Source: Mycobacterium kubicae (GTDB lineage Bacteria; Actinomycetota; Actinomycetes; Mycobacteriales; Mycobacteriaceae). From it: a stretch of DNA of 64,000 nucleotides. The notes under the pieces were generated by a model that worked only from the letters and a program-made list of their open reading frames with translations, was not told where the DNA came from and searched no databases. The translations under genes were made by a program, and so were the position numbers. Location of the stretch: contig NZ_CP065047.1 of the NCBI RefSeq assembly GCF_015689175.1, forward strand, positions 1,302,001-1,366,000, in the 5' to 3' direction. The first letter of the stretch is position 1. Each line of letters begins with the position of its first letter. Below are positions 45,754 through 55,003 of this stretch, one piece after another.

Positions 45754-46644
45754 ATGTCGCGAAGGATCGTGATCACGGGTGCGGGCGGGCAGTTGGGCGG
45801 CCATCTGGTGGCGCTGGCCGGACGCCAGGGCCGCGACCTGCTCGCCAAGACCTCCTCGGAGTGGGACATCACCGACCCGGCGGCCGCCGAGCGGTTCATC
45901 CAGGACGGCGACGTGGTGCTCAACTGCGCGGCCTACACCGACGTCGACGGTGCGGAAAGCGACGAAGCGGGCGCCTACGCCGTCAACGCCACCGGTCCCG
46001 AGCACCTGGCCCGCGCCTGCGGGCGGGTGGGCGCCGACTTCGTGCATGTCTCGACCGACTACGTCTTCAACGGGGACTTCGGCGGCGCGCCGCCGCGCCC
46101 GTACGAGCCCGACGACCAAACGGCGCCGCAAGGGGTGTACGCCCGCAGCAAACTCGCCGGCGAGCAGGCCGTGCTGGCCGCACTGCCGCAGGCCATCGTG
46201 GTGCGCACCGCCTGGGTCTACACCGGGGGAGCCACCAAGGACTTCGTCGCCGTCATGCAACGGCTGGCCGGCTCAGACGGCCCGATCAAGGTCGTCGACG
46301 ACCAGACCGGCTCGCCGACCTACGCCGCCGACCTGGCCGCCGCGCTGCTGGAACTCGCCGACTCCTTGCCGAACGACAACGCGCGCGGACGGGTGCTACA
46401 CGCCGCCAACCAGGGCGCGGTGTCCCGGTTCGGGCAGGCGCAGGCGGTGTTCGAGGAAAGCGGCGCCGACCCGCGGCGCGTGCACCCGGTGAGCAGCGAC
46501 GAGTTCCCGCGCCCCGCCCCCCGGCCGTCGTATTCCGCGCTGTCGGGACGGTCCTGGGAGGCGGCCGGCCTGACACCGCTACGGCCTTGGCGCAGTGCAC
46601 TTGTCGCTGCGCTGGCGGCTGCCAACCAAGCCACCGCGAAGTGA
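45754..46644 (+). CDS. rmlD: dTDP-4-dehydrorhamnose reductase RmlD
   Basis: A 296-residue SDR enzyme, last step of dTDP-L-rhamnose synthesis. NAD(P)-binding TGAGGQLG (8-15), DWDI-like segment, NCAAYTDVDGAE, STDYVFNG and catalytic YARSK are present. ATG 45754 is chosen inside a much longer open frame. wbbL, which uses the product, follows 16 bp downstream. Confidence 0.93.
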   Translation: MSRRIVITGAGGQLGGHLVALAGRQGRDLLAKTSSEWDITDPAAAERFIQDGDVVLNCAAYTDVDGAESDEAGAYAVNATGPEHLARACGRVGADFVHVSTDYVFNGDFGGAPPRPYEPDDQTAPQGVYARSKLAGEQAVLAALPQAIVVRTAWVYTGGATKDFVAVMQRLAGSDGPIKVVDDQTGSPTYAADLAAALLELADSLPNDNARGRVLHAANQGAVSRFGQAQAVFEESGADPRRVHPVSSDEFPRPAPRPSYSALSGRSWEAAGLTPLRPWRSALVAALAAANQATAK

Positions 46645-46660
46645 GCGTTACCCTCTACGC

Positions 46661-47572
46661 GTGACTGACGTCCTGCCGGTGGTTGCGGTGACCTATTCGC
46701 CGGGTCCGCACCTGGAGCGCTTCCTGGCGTCGTTGTCGCTGGCCACCGATCGCCCGGTCAGCGTCCTGCTGGCCGACAACGGCTCCACCGACGGAACCCC
46801 GCAGGCCGCCGTCGAGCGCTACCCCAACGTGCGGTTGCTGCCGACCGGAGCCAACCTCGGTTACGGAACCGCGGTCAACCGCACCGTAGCCCAACTCGAC
46901 GGGCTGGCCGACGAAGCCTGGATGCAGGACTGGGTCATCGTCGCCAATCCCGACGTGCAATGGGGCCCGGGCAGCATCGATGCCCTGCTGGAGGCGGCCC
47001 AACGCTGGCCCCGGGCCGGGGCGTTGGGGCCGCTGATCCGCGATCCCGACGGCTCGGTCTACCCCTCGGCGCGCCACCTACCCAGCCTGGTCCGCGGCAG
47101 CATGCACGCCGTGCTCGCGCCGATCTGGCCGCGCAATCCGTGGACCGCGGCCTACCGGCAGGAGCGCCTGGAACCCACCGAACGACCGGTGGGCTGGCTG
47201 TCCGGGTCGTGCCTGCTGGTCCGCCGGGCGGCGTTCAGCGAAGTGGGCGGGTTCGACGAGCGCTACTTCATGTACATGGAGGACGTGGACCTCGGCGACC
47301 GGCTGGGCAAAGCGGGCTGGCTGTCGGTCTACGTGCCGTCCGCCGAAGTTCTGCACCACAAGGGGCATTCGACGGGACGGGACCCGGCTAGTCACCTGGC
47401 CGCCCATCACCGCAGTACCTATATCTTCTTGGCGGATCGCCATGCCGGTTGGCGGCGCGCTCCGTTGCGCTGGATGCTGCGCGGATCGTTGGCGATGCGC
47501 TCGCGCCTGATGGTGCGCCGCGAACTGCGCAAGGGGCGGCGCGAACTGAACCTGGCAGAAGGGCGGCACTGA
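46661..47572 (+). CDS. wbbL: Rhamnosyltransferase WbbL (arabinogalactan linker)
   Basis: A 303-residue GT2 glycosyltransferase that adds L-rhamnose to decaprenyl-diphospho-GlcNAc, forming the arabinogalactan linker. ADNGSTDGT and VANPDVQW (DXD-type) bind sugar nucleotide and metal; VGWLSGSCLLVRR and MYMEDVDLGDR follow the GT2 pattern. Membrane association through basic C-terminal helices is likely. GTG 46661 is chosen within an open frame. It ends 1 nt before the mpg1 start. Confidence 0.93.
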   Translation: MTDVLPVVAVTYSPGPHLERFLASLSLATDRPVSVLLADNGSTDGTPQAAVERYPNVRLLPTGANLGYGTAVNRTVAQLDGLADEAWMQDWVIVANPDVQWGPGSIDALLEAAQRWPRAGALGPLIRDPDGSVYPSARHLPSLVRGSMHAVLAPIWPRNPWTAAYRQERLEPTERPVGWLSGSCLLVRRAAFSEVGGFDERYFMYMEDVDLGDRLGKAGWLSVYVPSAEVLHHKGHSTGRDPASHLAAHHRSTYIFLADRHAGWRRAPLRWMLRGSLAMRSRLMVRRELRKGRRELNLAEGRH

Positions 47573-47573
47573 G

Positions 47574-48653
47574 TTGGACACCCACCAAGTCGATGCGGTG
47601 GTCCTGGTCGGCGGCAAAGGCACCCGGCTGCGGCCCCTGACCCTGTCGGCGCCCAAGCCGATGCTGCCGACCGCCGGGCTGCCGTTCCTGACCCATCTGT
47701 TGTCGCGGATCGCCGCGGCCGGCATCGAACACGTGATCCTGGGGACGTCCTACCGCGCCGAGGTGTTCGAGGCGGAGTTCGGCGACGGGTCCAAGCTGGG
47801 CCTGCAGATCGAGTACGTGACCGAGGAAAATCCGCTGGGCACCGGCGGCGGGATCGCCAATGTGGCCGGCAAGCTGCGCCACGACACCGTGCTGGTGTTC
47901 AACGGCGACGTCCTGTCCGGCGCCGACCTAGGCCAGCTGCTGGACTTCCACCAAGCGCATCAGTCCGACGTCACGCTGCACCTGGTGCGGGTGGGTGATC
48001 CGCGCGCGTTCGGCTGCGTGCCCACCGACGCCGACGGCCGGGTCACCGCATTCTTGGAGAAGACCCAGGATCCGCCGACCGACCAGATCAACGCCGGCTG
48101 CTACGTCTTGGAGCGCCACGTCATCGACCGCATCCCCCGGGGCCGCGAGGTGTCGGTGGAGCGGGAGGTGTTCCCGACGCTGCTGTCGGCCGCCGACGTC
48201 AAGGTGTGCGGCTACGTCGATGCCACCTATTGGCGGGACATGGGTACCCCGGAGGACTTCGTGCGCGGATCCTCCGACCTGGTCCGCGGCATCGCGCCGT
48301 CGCCGGCCCTGCACGGCCACCGCGGCGAGCAGTTGGTGCACGACGGTGCCGCGGTGTCTCCCGGCGCGGTGCTGATCGGCGGCACCGTCGTCGGGCGCGG
48401 CGCCGAGATCGGCCCCGGTGTGCGGCTGGACGGTGCGGTGATCTTCGACGGTGTGAAGGTGGAAGCGGGCAGCGTGATCGAGCGTTCGATCATCGGCTTC
48501 GGTGCGCGGATCGGCCCGCGGGCGCTCATCCGCGACGGTGTCATCGGTGACGGCGCCGACATCGGTGCGCGCTGTGAGCTGCTGCGTGGTGCGCGGGTGT
48601 GGCCGGGGGTGTCGTTGCCCGACGGCGGGATCCGCTACTCCTCGGACGTCTGA
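47574..48653 (+). CDS. manB: Mannose-1-phosphate guanylyltransferase Mpg1 (Rv3264c homologue)
   Basis: A 359-residue nucleotidyltransferase that makes GDP-mannose from mannose-1-phosphate and GTP. The pyrophosphorylase signature GGKGTRLRPLT (13-23), Lys in the PKPMLP segment, FNGDVLSG and a C-terminal left-handed beta-helix of hexapeptide repeats (GAEIGPGVRL and similar) are present. The start is TTG at 47574, immediately after the wbbL stop. The 3' end overlaps the convergent Nudix gene by 19 bp. Named manB in M. tuberculosis annotation, not the mutase of the same name. Confidence 0.9.
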   Translation: MDTHQVDAVVLVGGKGTRLRPLTLSAPKPMLPTAGLPFLTHLLSRIAAAGIEHVILGTSYRAEVFEAEFGDGSKLGLQIEYVTEENPLGTGGGIANVAGKLRHDTVLVFNGDVLSGADLGQLLDFHQAHQSDVTLHLVRVGDPRAFGCVPTDADGRVTAFLEKTQDPPTDQINAGCYVLERHVIDRIPRGREVSVEREVFPTLLSAADVKVCGYVDATYWRDMGTPEDFVRGSSDLVRGIAPSPALHGHRGEQLVHDGAAVSPGAVLIGGTVVGRGAEIGPGVRLDGAVIFDGVKVEAGSVIERSIIGFGARIGPRALIRDGVIGDGADIGARCELLRGARVWPGVSLPDGGIRYSSDV

Positions 48654-49174
48654 GTCGCGCGGGCGACCAGATACTTCAGCCCGTCGTCGGCATCGGGCGG
48701 CAGCGCATCCGGCGGCCACCACCGCAGATCCACCGACTCGTCGCTGATCGCGATCTGCGCCCCGGCCGGCGCGTGCGCCAGGAATTGCAGGTCCAGGTGC
48801 CGAGTCGGCACGCCCAGCGAGCACACCACCGGGTGCACATGGATGGCGACCAGGTCGGGCGCCATCCGCAAGCCGGCGATGCCGGATTCCTCGGTGGCCT
48901 CGCGCAGCGCCGCGGCCAGGATGTTCTCGTCGTCCTCGCAATGGCCACCCAGTTGCACCCAGCGGCCGATGCGCGGATGCAGGGTGAGCAACACCTGTCC
49001 GCCGTCGTCGACCACCAGCGCCGATGCCGTGACGTGCCCGGGCGTGCAGTCCCGACGGCAGGCGTCGGTGCGGGCCTCGACGAAGGCCAACACCGCATGA
49101 CGCACTGAGTCCTGCCCCGGGTCCGGGGCCTGCCAGTCGGTGAGGGTCGCGATGACCGAGTCGCGCAGCGTCAC
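48635..49174 (-). CDS. Nudix hydrolase
   Basis: A 179-residue Nudix-fold protein. The Nudix box is GGHCEDDENILAAALREATEESG (residues about 76-98), containing the REATEESG core for metal-dependent pyrophosphate cleavage; nucleotide or dinucleotide substrate unknown. GTG 49174 overlaps the mamA stop as GTGA, so it is the last gene of fbiA-fbiB-mamA-Nudix. Upstream in-frame codons are ignored. I do not recall it at this place in M. tuberculosis. Confidence 0.85.
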   Translation of the reverse strand: MTLRDSVIATLTDWQAPDPGQDSVRHAVLAFVEARTDACRRDCTPGHVTASALVVDDGGQVLLTLHPRIGRWVQLGGHCEDDENILAAALREATEESGIAGLRMAPDLVAIHVHPVVCSLGVPTRHLDLQFLAHAPAGAQIAISDESVDLRWWPPDALPPDADDGLKYLVARATQTSEE

Positions 49175-50748
49175 CGCGCCCCTCGCTTGCGCCGACGATC
49201 CCGCAGCGTCGCCCACGCTTCGCGGCACCCGGCGACCAGTTGCGGCGACCAGCCCAACCGCTCGACCAGCACCCGCCGATCGACCAGGTCGAGTGCCTTC
49301 TCGACCTCGCCGGCCCGCAACAACAGGTCGACGTCTGCGGCGAGTTCGGTGTCGGCGGGCGTCGGCGCGGGAATCGGCAGCTGCTCGGCTTCGGCGGGTT
49401 CCAGCTCCAAAATGCCGCCGCCGTAGCTGCGGCCCAGGATCTCGGCGAACGCGAAGGTGGCGCTGTTGTGGAACACCGCGGCCAGCGCGGTCGGATCCAC
49501 CTCCGCCTTGACGCGGACCCGATGCACGGTGTCGGTGCTCGTGGCGGCCGCGGCGTTGACGGTCAGCCGTGGCGCCCGGTGAATCTGGCGCAGCAGGAAC
49601 AGGTCGGGAACCCACAGTGACGGCGTCCGCCACCACGGCGTACGCACCGAGCACTTGTAGCCCTGCTGCACACCGGCTTGTTCGCCGGAGGCGATGTGGG
49701 CCAGCAGCGCCGGGTCACTGGGTTCCGGTGGCGCATTGAGCAGCCAGGTGCGGTGGTGCGTCGCCAGATCGCCGGCGCGGCAACCACTGTCGTACACCAG
49801 GCCGGTGAGCTGGGCGCTGCGCGAAACCAGCGGGACGCAGTGGTCGCGGAGGCCCAGTGTGTGCGCGTCGGCGTCGGTGAAGGTGAAGAAGCTGTTGCGG
49901 CCGGTCACGATGCCCACGTCGACCTCGGCCAGCCGGCCCATCCTGGTGAGCGAGTCGGAGCGCTTGAGGGTCCGCAACAAGTCGATCGCGGCAGGGTCGA
50001 GGAAGTACTTGGTCCACTTCTCCTGCTCGTGCAGCAGCGCCGGGGCCCACTCGACCTGAAGATCGGCGTGCGCCAGCGCGTCGGCGTCGCGCACCGCCAC
50101 AGTGCGGATCCGCGCCGGAGCCGGTGCGCGGCCGACCACGCCGCAGAACAACACGACCTCCTGCAGGATGCCGTCGAACACCAGGCGCTGGAAGCTGATC
50201 AGCGTGATCTCCCGATACCGGCGCAGCAGGAACTCGCGGAGCTGCGCGGCGTAGCCGACTTGCAGCAACTCCGCGGGCAAGACCAGCCCGACGCGCCCGC
50301 CGTCGCGCACCAGCGTGGTGCTGGCCACGACGAACGGGACCCAGGCATTGGTCAATTTGGTGGGGCGCAACCCTTCGCGGGCCAGCAGCGCCAACGCCGG
50401 CTCACGCTGCTCGGACGCCCAGTTGCCGAAGCGGATGTAGGGCGGGTTGCCGGCCACGCCGTCCCAGCCGCCGCCATCGGGAACCCAGGTGAAGAAGTCT
50501 TCGGTGTCGACGGAGGCGAACCGGCGAGCCTTGGCCGCCTCCTGGCCGTCGAGTTCCACCCCGTGCGCACGATGGCTGCGGGCGGCAAGCTCGCGCAGGA
50601 TGCGGCCGTCGCCGCAGGCGGGTTCCAGGACGCGCGGGCCGGCCTGACACACCCAGTCGGCCAGGAACCGCGCGACGGGCGCGGGGGTGTAATAGCCGCC
50701 GCGGACCTTGTCGGCCGAGGCGGGCGCCTTGCCCGCGAACGTCGTCAC
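49171..50748 (-). CDS. mamA: N6-adenine DNA methyltransferase MamA (Rv3263 homologue)
   Basis: A 525-residue type IIG-like orphan methyltransferase. SAM motif [10 protein letters not shown] (41-50), catalytic NPPY (101-104) and, in the N-terminus, [10 protein letters not shown] mark a gamma-class m6A enzyme; the C-terminal part is a target-recognition domain with no nuclease motif seen. In M. tuberculosis MamA methylates CTCCAG/CTGGAG and affects promoter activity. GTG 50748 overlaps the fbiB stop (GTGA), tying its expression to F420 biosynthesis. Confidence 0.9.
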   Translation of the reverse strand: MTTFAGKAPASADKVRGGYYTPAPVARFLADWVCQAGPRVLEPACGDGRILRELAARSHRAHGVELDGQEAAKARRFASVDTEDFFTWVPDGGGWDGVAGNPPYIRFGNWASEQREPALALLAREGLRPTKLTNAWVPFVVASTTLVRDGGRVGLVLPAELLQVGYAAQLREFLLRRYREITLISFQRLVFDGILQEVVLFCGVVGRAPAPARIRTVAVRDADALAHADLQVEWAPALLHEQEKWTKYFLDPAAIDLLRTLKRSDSLTRMGRLAEVDVGIVTGRNSFFTFTDADAHTLGLRDHCVPLVSRSAQLTGLVYDSGCRAGDLATHHRTWLLNAPPEPSDPALLAHIASGEQAGVQQGYKCSVRTPWWRTPSLWVPDLFLLRQIHRAPRLTVNAAAATSTDTVHRVRVKAEVDPTALAAVFHNSATFAFAEILGRSYGGGILELEPAEAEQLPIPAPTPADTELAADVDLLLRAGEVEKALDLVDRRVLVERLGWSPQLVAGCREAWATLRDRRRKRGAR

Positions 50749-52106
50749 TTGCGGAGCAACAGGTCGGTGACGGCCACCGGGTCACGCGGCCCGGCGGGCT
50801 CGGCCGGGTAGCCGACGGCGATGGCGCCCAACGGTTCCCAGTCGGCGGGCAGCTCCAGCACTTCGCGAACCAGATCGGCGGCGAAGATCGTCGAGCCGAT
50901 CCAGCAACTGCCCACCTCGCGCACCGCCAGCGCGACCAGCAACGCCTGTACGGCCGCGCCGACCGGCACGGTGAACATGGTGTGCTCGGCTTCGGTACGG
51001 GCGGCGTCGGGGTAGCTGTGCGCGCCGTCGGGAACCAGGAAGGGGATGACGACTTCCGGTGCGTCATAGAGGATCTGGCCGCGTGCCACCCGGCGTTCGA
51101 TCGACTCGGCGGGCCTCCCGTCACCGGCGAGGTCGGTGCGCCACTTGTCTTTCATGCGGTCGAGCAGGCGGGTGCGGGTGGCCTGGGTGGTCAGCCACAC
51201 GAACCGCACCGGGCGGGTGTGGTGCGGGGCGGGTGCGGTCAGTGCCTCGGCGACGGCGGCCTCGACCAGTTCGGCGGGTACCGGCTCGTCGCTGAACCGG
51301 CGCACCGACCGTCGCAGCAGTTGCGCCTGCCGGCGGCCCAGGTCGATCGCTTCGGCGGTGCCGAGCCAGAACAGGTCTTCTTCACCGGCGCGCAGCAACT
51401 GCCGGGCCGTCGAGCCGTCATCGGTCAGGGTCAGCCCGCGCACCACCGCCACCGGCAGCGCGGTCAGTTTGCCCTTCACCAGATCGGCCGCGGCCGCGAT
51501 CTCGTCGGCCACCGCTATCTCGGTGACCACCAGTTCATTGCCGTAGGCGTCGACGGCACCGGAATAGTTGTGCAGCACCGGCAACCCGGCCGCGCCCACC
51601 GCGGCGTCGATCTGGCCGTTGCGCCAGGCACGGCCCATGGTGTCGGTGATGACCACGCCGACGTTGACACCGAGCCGTTCGCGCAGCCCCGCGCGCACCG
51701 CCGCGGCACTGGCATCGGGATCCTCAGGCAGCAGCGCCAGCTCGGACCGCTCGACATTGGAGCCGTCCACTCCGGCGGCCGCCTGGATCAGCCCGAACCG
51801 GTTCTCGGTGATCAGGGTGCGGCCCTTGCGCGCCAGCACTCGCACCGCCTCTTGTTCGACGAGCTTGCGCCGCAACCGGTCTCGCTCTTCCTCGTCGGCC
51901 GGTGCGGGCACCAGTCGGCCTTCGCACTTGGAGATCACCTTGCTGGTCACCACGACGACGTCACCGTCGCGCAGCCACGGCGCGGCCGCGGCCAGGGCCG
52001 CGCCCACGTCGTCACCGGGACGGAACTCCGGCAGCCCGATCACCGGCAGGATCTCGATCGTCGCGGCCGCGCCGTGCTCGCCGGGTGGGTCCGCCGGACG
52101 GGTCAC
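50745..52106 (-). CDS. fbiB: Coenzyme F420:L-glutamate ligase FbiB
   Basis: A 453-residue two-domain enzyme. N-terminal (about 1-250): gamma-glutamyl ligase CofE-like ([31 protein letters not shown]). C-terminal (about 255-453): FMN-dependent nitroreductase-fold domain ([12 protein letters not shown]) that reduces dehydro-F420-0. It adds the polyglutamate tail of F420. GTG 52106 overlaps the fbiA stop (GTGA). Confidence 0.94.
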   Translation of the reverse strand: MTRPADPPGEHGAAATIEILPVIGLPEFRPGDDVGAALAAAAPWLRDGDVVVVTSKVISKCEGRLVPAPADEEERDRLRRKLVEQEAVRVLARKGRTLITENRFGLIQAAAGVDGSNVERSELALLPEDPDASAAAVRAGLRERLGVNVGVVITDTMGRAWRNGQIDAAVGAAGLPVLHNYSGAVDAYGNELVVTEIAVADEIAAAADLVKGKLTALPVAVVRGLTLTDDGSTARQLLRAGEEDLFWLGTAEAIDLGRRQAQLLRRSVRRFSDEPVPAELVEAAVAEALTAPAPHHTRPVRFVWLTTQATRTRLLDRMKDKWRTDLAGDGRPAESIERRVARGQILYDAPEVVIPFLVPDGAHSYPDAARTEAEHTMFTVPVGAAVQALLVALAVREVGSCWIGSTIFAADLVREVLELPADWEPLGAIAVGYPAEPAGPRDPVAVTDLLLRK

Positions 52107-53092
52107 GGGGCCACGCCCGCAAGCTCGAGGCCCGCGCGCACCATCTCGGCGGTCGCTTTCGGATCGCTCATCAACAGCGGTATCGCTCGCACCGCCACCC
52201 CGTCGATGTCGGCACGATCGCCCTCGTGGACGAGCCAGCAGTCCAGTATCCCGGTGCCCCGGCGGGCACCGTAGTGCTGACCGACCGCCTCGGCGGTGGA
52301 CTCCACTCCGATGACGGACAGACAGGCATCGGCCATGCCGCGCAACGGTTTTCCGCCGATAATGGGGGAGTAGCCGACGATTGGGGCGCTCGCTGCGCGC
52401 AACGCCGCGCGGATACCGGGGACGGCCAGGATGGCGCCGACGCTGACCACCGGATTGGACGGTGCCACCAGGATGACGTCGGCCTCGGCGATGGCCGCCA
52501 CCGCTTCGCTTGTGGCGGCCGCCTTTTCGGCACCGATGAAGGCGAAGCTGTGCGTGGGCACCTGCGCGCGGTAGCGCACCCACCATTCCTGGAAGTGAAT
52601 GGCCCGCGTGGTCTGGTCGGCCGGATCGGTGATCACCACGTGCGTTTCACAACGGTCGTCACTGGCCGGGAGCAGCAGCGCACCGGGTTGCCAGCGGTCA
52701 CACAACGCCGCGGTGATCTGGGTCAGTCGGTAGCCGGCATTGAGCATTTGCGTGCGCACCAGATGGGTGGCCAGGTCGCGGTCCCCGAGTTGGAACCAAT
52801 CGGGCTGCACGCCATAGGCGGCCAACTCCGCCATGGCATTCCAGGTTTCGCCGCGGTGGCCCCAGCCGCGCTGTGGGTCAACGCCACCGCCGAGGGTGTA
52901 CATGCAGGTGTCCAGATCCGGGCACACGCGCACCCCGTGAATCCACGCGTCGTCACCGATGTTGACCACGGCGCGCAGCTCGTGACCCGGCTCGGAATGC
53001 GGTGGGGCATACTGGCCTAGACCGAGCAACTGCTGGACCCCGACCAGAAACCGGGCGCCGCCGACTCCACCGACTAGAACGGTGACCTTCAC
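52103..53092 (-). CDS. fbiA: LPPG:FO 2-phospho-L-lactate transferase FbiA
   Basis: A 329-residue CofD-like transferase that joins the phosphoenolpyruvyl/lactyl guanosine donor to FO, forming (dehydro-)F420-0. [11 protein letters not shown] (N-terminal), [10 protein letters not shown] (metal Asp) and [11 protein letters not shown] match the family. GTG 53092 is chosen. First gene of the fbiA-fbiB-mamA-Nudix unit, divergent from whiB2 over a 316-bp gap. Confidence 0.94.
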   Translation of the reverse strand: MKVTVLVGGVGGARFLVGVQQLLGLGQYAPPHSEPGHELRAVVNIGDDAWIHGVRVCPDLDTCMYTLGGGVDPQRGWGHRGETWNAMAELAAYGVQPDWFQLGDRDLATHLVRTQMLNAGYRLTQITAALCDRWQPGALLLPASDDRCETHVVITDPADQTTRAIHFQEWWVRYRAQVPTHSFAFIGAEKAAATSEAVAAIAEADVILVAPSNPVVSVGAILAVPGIRAALRAASAPIVGYSPIIGGKPLRGMADACLSVIGVESTAEAVGQHYGARRGTGILDCWLVHEGDRADIDGVAVRAIPLLMSDPKATAEMVRAGLELAGVAP

Positions 53093-53408
53093 ACCGCAGG
53101 ACAGTACCTGCCGGTGCCGCACGGATCTTCGGCGCTAGAGCCACCCGCGGAACCTGTGATCAGTAACACCAGACACGCCGGTATCCATTCACAACAGAAA
53201 CGCCGAAAATTGGTCACGAACTGATATGGAAATGCGGCGAAACGCTTGCGCGAACCTGTGAACCCGTGTCTAATCACATCAGTGTCATTTCCCGGTTGGC
53301 CGGCCGGTTCCGGTGTCGCAGACCGAGATTCGATCACTTGTTCGAATTAGGTAGCTGTACATCAAAACAGTGGCAACCATTTCACTCTATTAGTGAGGAG
53401 GCGGAGGC
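53093..53408. other. Divergent promoter region between fbiA and whiB2
   Basis: 316 bp without a gene. It should hold promoters for fbiA (minus) and whiB2 (plus). Near the whiB2 end is a perfect inverted repeat TCACT-CTATT-AGTGA at 53382-53396, whose right arm touches the Shine-Dalgarno AGGAGG at 53396-53401, a layout suited to controlling whiB2 translation or transcription. No other element is assigned. Confidence 0.55.
53382..53396 (+). promoter_or_regulatory. Inverted repeat abutting the whiB2 ribosome binding site
   Basis: TCACT (53382-53386) and AGTGA (53392-53396) pair around a 5-nt loop, ending at the first base of AGGAGG. It may be an operator or a small hairpin. Confidence 0.4.
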
Positions 53409-53780
53409 ATGTCCTATGAGCACCTTAGGGGCCTGATGGGTAGCGCACCGCACACCACTGCCGGATCGGCGACGGTGCCCCCTGTGGCACCCATGCGTCC
53501 TCACCTGAGCGTGGTTCCCGATGCGCCGGTCGCATTCGAACCTGAACCCGAACCGGTGCCGGCCGATCAGTGGCAGGACCGCGCGCTGTGCGCGCAAACG
53601 GATCCCGAGGCGTTCTTCCCAGAGAAGGGCGGCTCCACCCGCGAGGCCAAGAAGATTTGCCTGGGGTGCGAGGTCCGTCACGAATGCCTCGACTACGCCC
53701 TGGCTCATGACGAGCGCTTCGGTATCTGGGGCGGTCTGTCGGAGCGGGAGCGTCGCCGCCTCAAGCGCGGCATCATCTGA
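53409..53780 (+). CDS. whiB2: WhiB2 iron-sulfur regulator of cell division
   Basis: A 123-residue Wbl protein. The four cluster ligands are Cys61, Cys84, Cys87 and Cys93 (CLGC, then CEVRHEC), binding a [4Fe-4S] cluster; GIWGGL (105-110) is the beta-turn and the basic RERRRLKRG tail binds DNA. It works with SigA in septation control (WhmD in M. smegmatis). The long N-terminus (about 55 residues, acidic/Pro-rich EPEPEPVP) is like WhmD; AGGAGG at 53396-53401 supports ATG 53409. Confidence 0.94.
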   Translation: MSYEHLRGLMGSAPHTTAGSATVPPVAPMRPHLSVVPDAPVAFEPEPEPVPADQWQDRALCAQTDPEAFFPEKGGSTREAKKICLGCEVRHECLDYALAHDERFGIWGGLSERERRRLKRGII

Positions 53781-53793
53781 CCGCTTGCGTCAG

Positions 53794-54330
53794 TCAGTCA
53801 TCGATCGTCGGGTCGATGACCGAGGGCTCTACGTCCAGGTAGATCGCCACCTGGGCCACCAAGATCTCGTGCAGTAACTCAGCGAGCTCGACGGTGTCTT
53901 TCGCGCGTCGCTCAATTGGCTTGCGAAACAACACAATCCGCGCCCGCGTTGCGTTGCCGCGAACGTCGACCCCGGCGGGGATCAACCGGGCCAGCGCGAT
54001 GGGTCCATCGGCGATGACCTCCGGCGGCCATTGCACACTCTCGGGATCCTTGGCCGCAATGCGCGGAATCTCGTCGACCGCGACGTCAAGTTCTGCCACC
54101 CGGTCGTGCCAGCGCCGCTCGATGGGTTCGTATGCCTCGAGCACCGCCATGTCGAAGCGCTCGGCGCGACTGCGCCACCCCGGGACGGTCGGCGGCAACA
54201 ACGGACCCCGCAGATCTCGCCCCCGCCGCCGCCCCCGGTGGGCGGGCGGCCGTACCGACCCGGGCTCGAACCGACCGCTTCGCGGGAAGCCGTGCGGATC
54301 GCTCACGCGCCGATCGTAACGGTTAGACAT
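53794..54330 (-). CDS. Zincin-like metallopeptidase-family protein, possibly inactive (Rv3259 homologue)
   Basis: A 178-residue protein. The C-terminal ~120 residues resemble the PF06262 zincin-like family, but its HExxH reads HEILV within ELLHEILVAQVA, so the second metal His is missing and peptidase activity is doubtful. The N-terminus is basic (RGRRRGRDLRGP) and may be disordered. GTG 54306 is an alternative start that drops 8 residues. Convergent with whiB2 (13 bp between stops) and divergent from the DUF3499 gene. Confidence 0.72.
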   Translation of the reverse strand: MSNRYDRRVSDPHGFPRSGRFEPGSVRPPAHRGRRRGRDLRGPLLPPTVPGWRSRAERFDMAVLEAYEPIERRWHDRVAELDVAVDEIPRIAAKDPESVQWPPEVIADGPIALARLIPAGVDVRGNATRARIVLFRKPIERRAKDTVELAELLHEILVAQVAIYLDVEPSVIDPTIDD

Positions 54331-54391
54331 CGAACGCCGGATGCGCGTGTCCGTCGCTTCGGCGGCGTTGCCGCACGATAGCCTTTCGAAC

Positions 54392-54913
54392 GTGAACGTA
54401 CCCCGTCGCTGCTGCCGGCCCGGGTGTCCGCACTACGCAGTGGCAACGTTGACGTTCGTCTACTCGGACTCGACTGCCGTGGTGGGTCCGCTCGCTACCG
54501 CGCGCGAACCCCACTCCTGGGATTTGTGCGTCGGTCATGCCGGCCGCATCACCGCACCGCGTGGGTGGGAGCTCGTGCGCCACGCCGGACCTCTTACCCT
54601 CGAGCCCACCCATCCCGACGAGGATGACCTGGTGGCGCTGGCGGATGCCGTGCGCGAAGGCCGTTCCGGCGCAACCCGGTCCTACGCCGGCGCTTCGGGC
54701 GCGCCGCTCAACGGTTACCTGAATGGCTCCGACACGTACGACGGTTACGGGGACGACGTGCCCCCGCCCTCGGTCGGAGTTGCGAGTGATCCGCACCTGC
54801 AGTCCGCCGGGGCACATGCCGCCGCACCCAGCGGTGGGGTGCTCGCACCCCCCGAGCGTCGGTCCGGACGCCGGCGGGGACATCTTCGGGTATTGCCCGA
54901 TCCCGCCGACTGA
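54392..54913 (+). CDS. DUF3499 protein (Rv3258c homologue)
   Basis: A 173-residue protein. The N-terminal ~80 residues are the actinobacterial DUF3499 domain: VPRRCCRPGCPHYAVATL and LCVGHAGRITAPRGWELV carry Cys and His residues laid out like a zinc ribbon. The C-terminal half is low-complexity, rich in Gly, Pro and Ser. Function unknown. GTG 54392 is preferred to earlier codons because the conserved domain begins there. Confidence 0.78.
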   Translation: MNVPRRCCRPGCPHYAVATLTFVYSDSTAVVGPLATAREPHSWDLCVGHAGRITAPRGWELVRHAGPLTLEPTHPDEDDLVALADAVREGRSGATRSYAGASGAPLNGYLNGSDTYDGYGDDVPPPSVGVASDPHLQSAGAHAAAPSGGVLAPPERRSGRRRGHLRVLPDPAD

Positions 54914-55003
54914 CGGTCCGACCGTTTGGGGCCGCCCCTTCGCCGGGCGGATAGGCTGACGCCAAGAGTTGAATAACACCAAGGTCGTCAGGAGACCCCG
55001 AGA

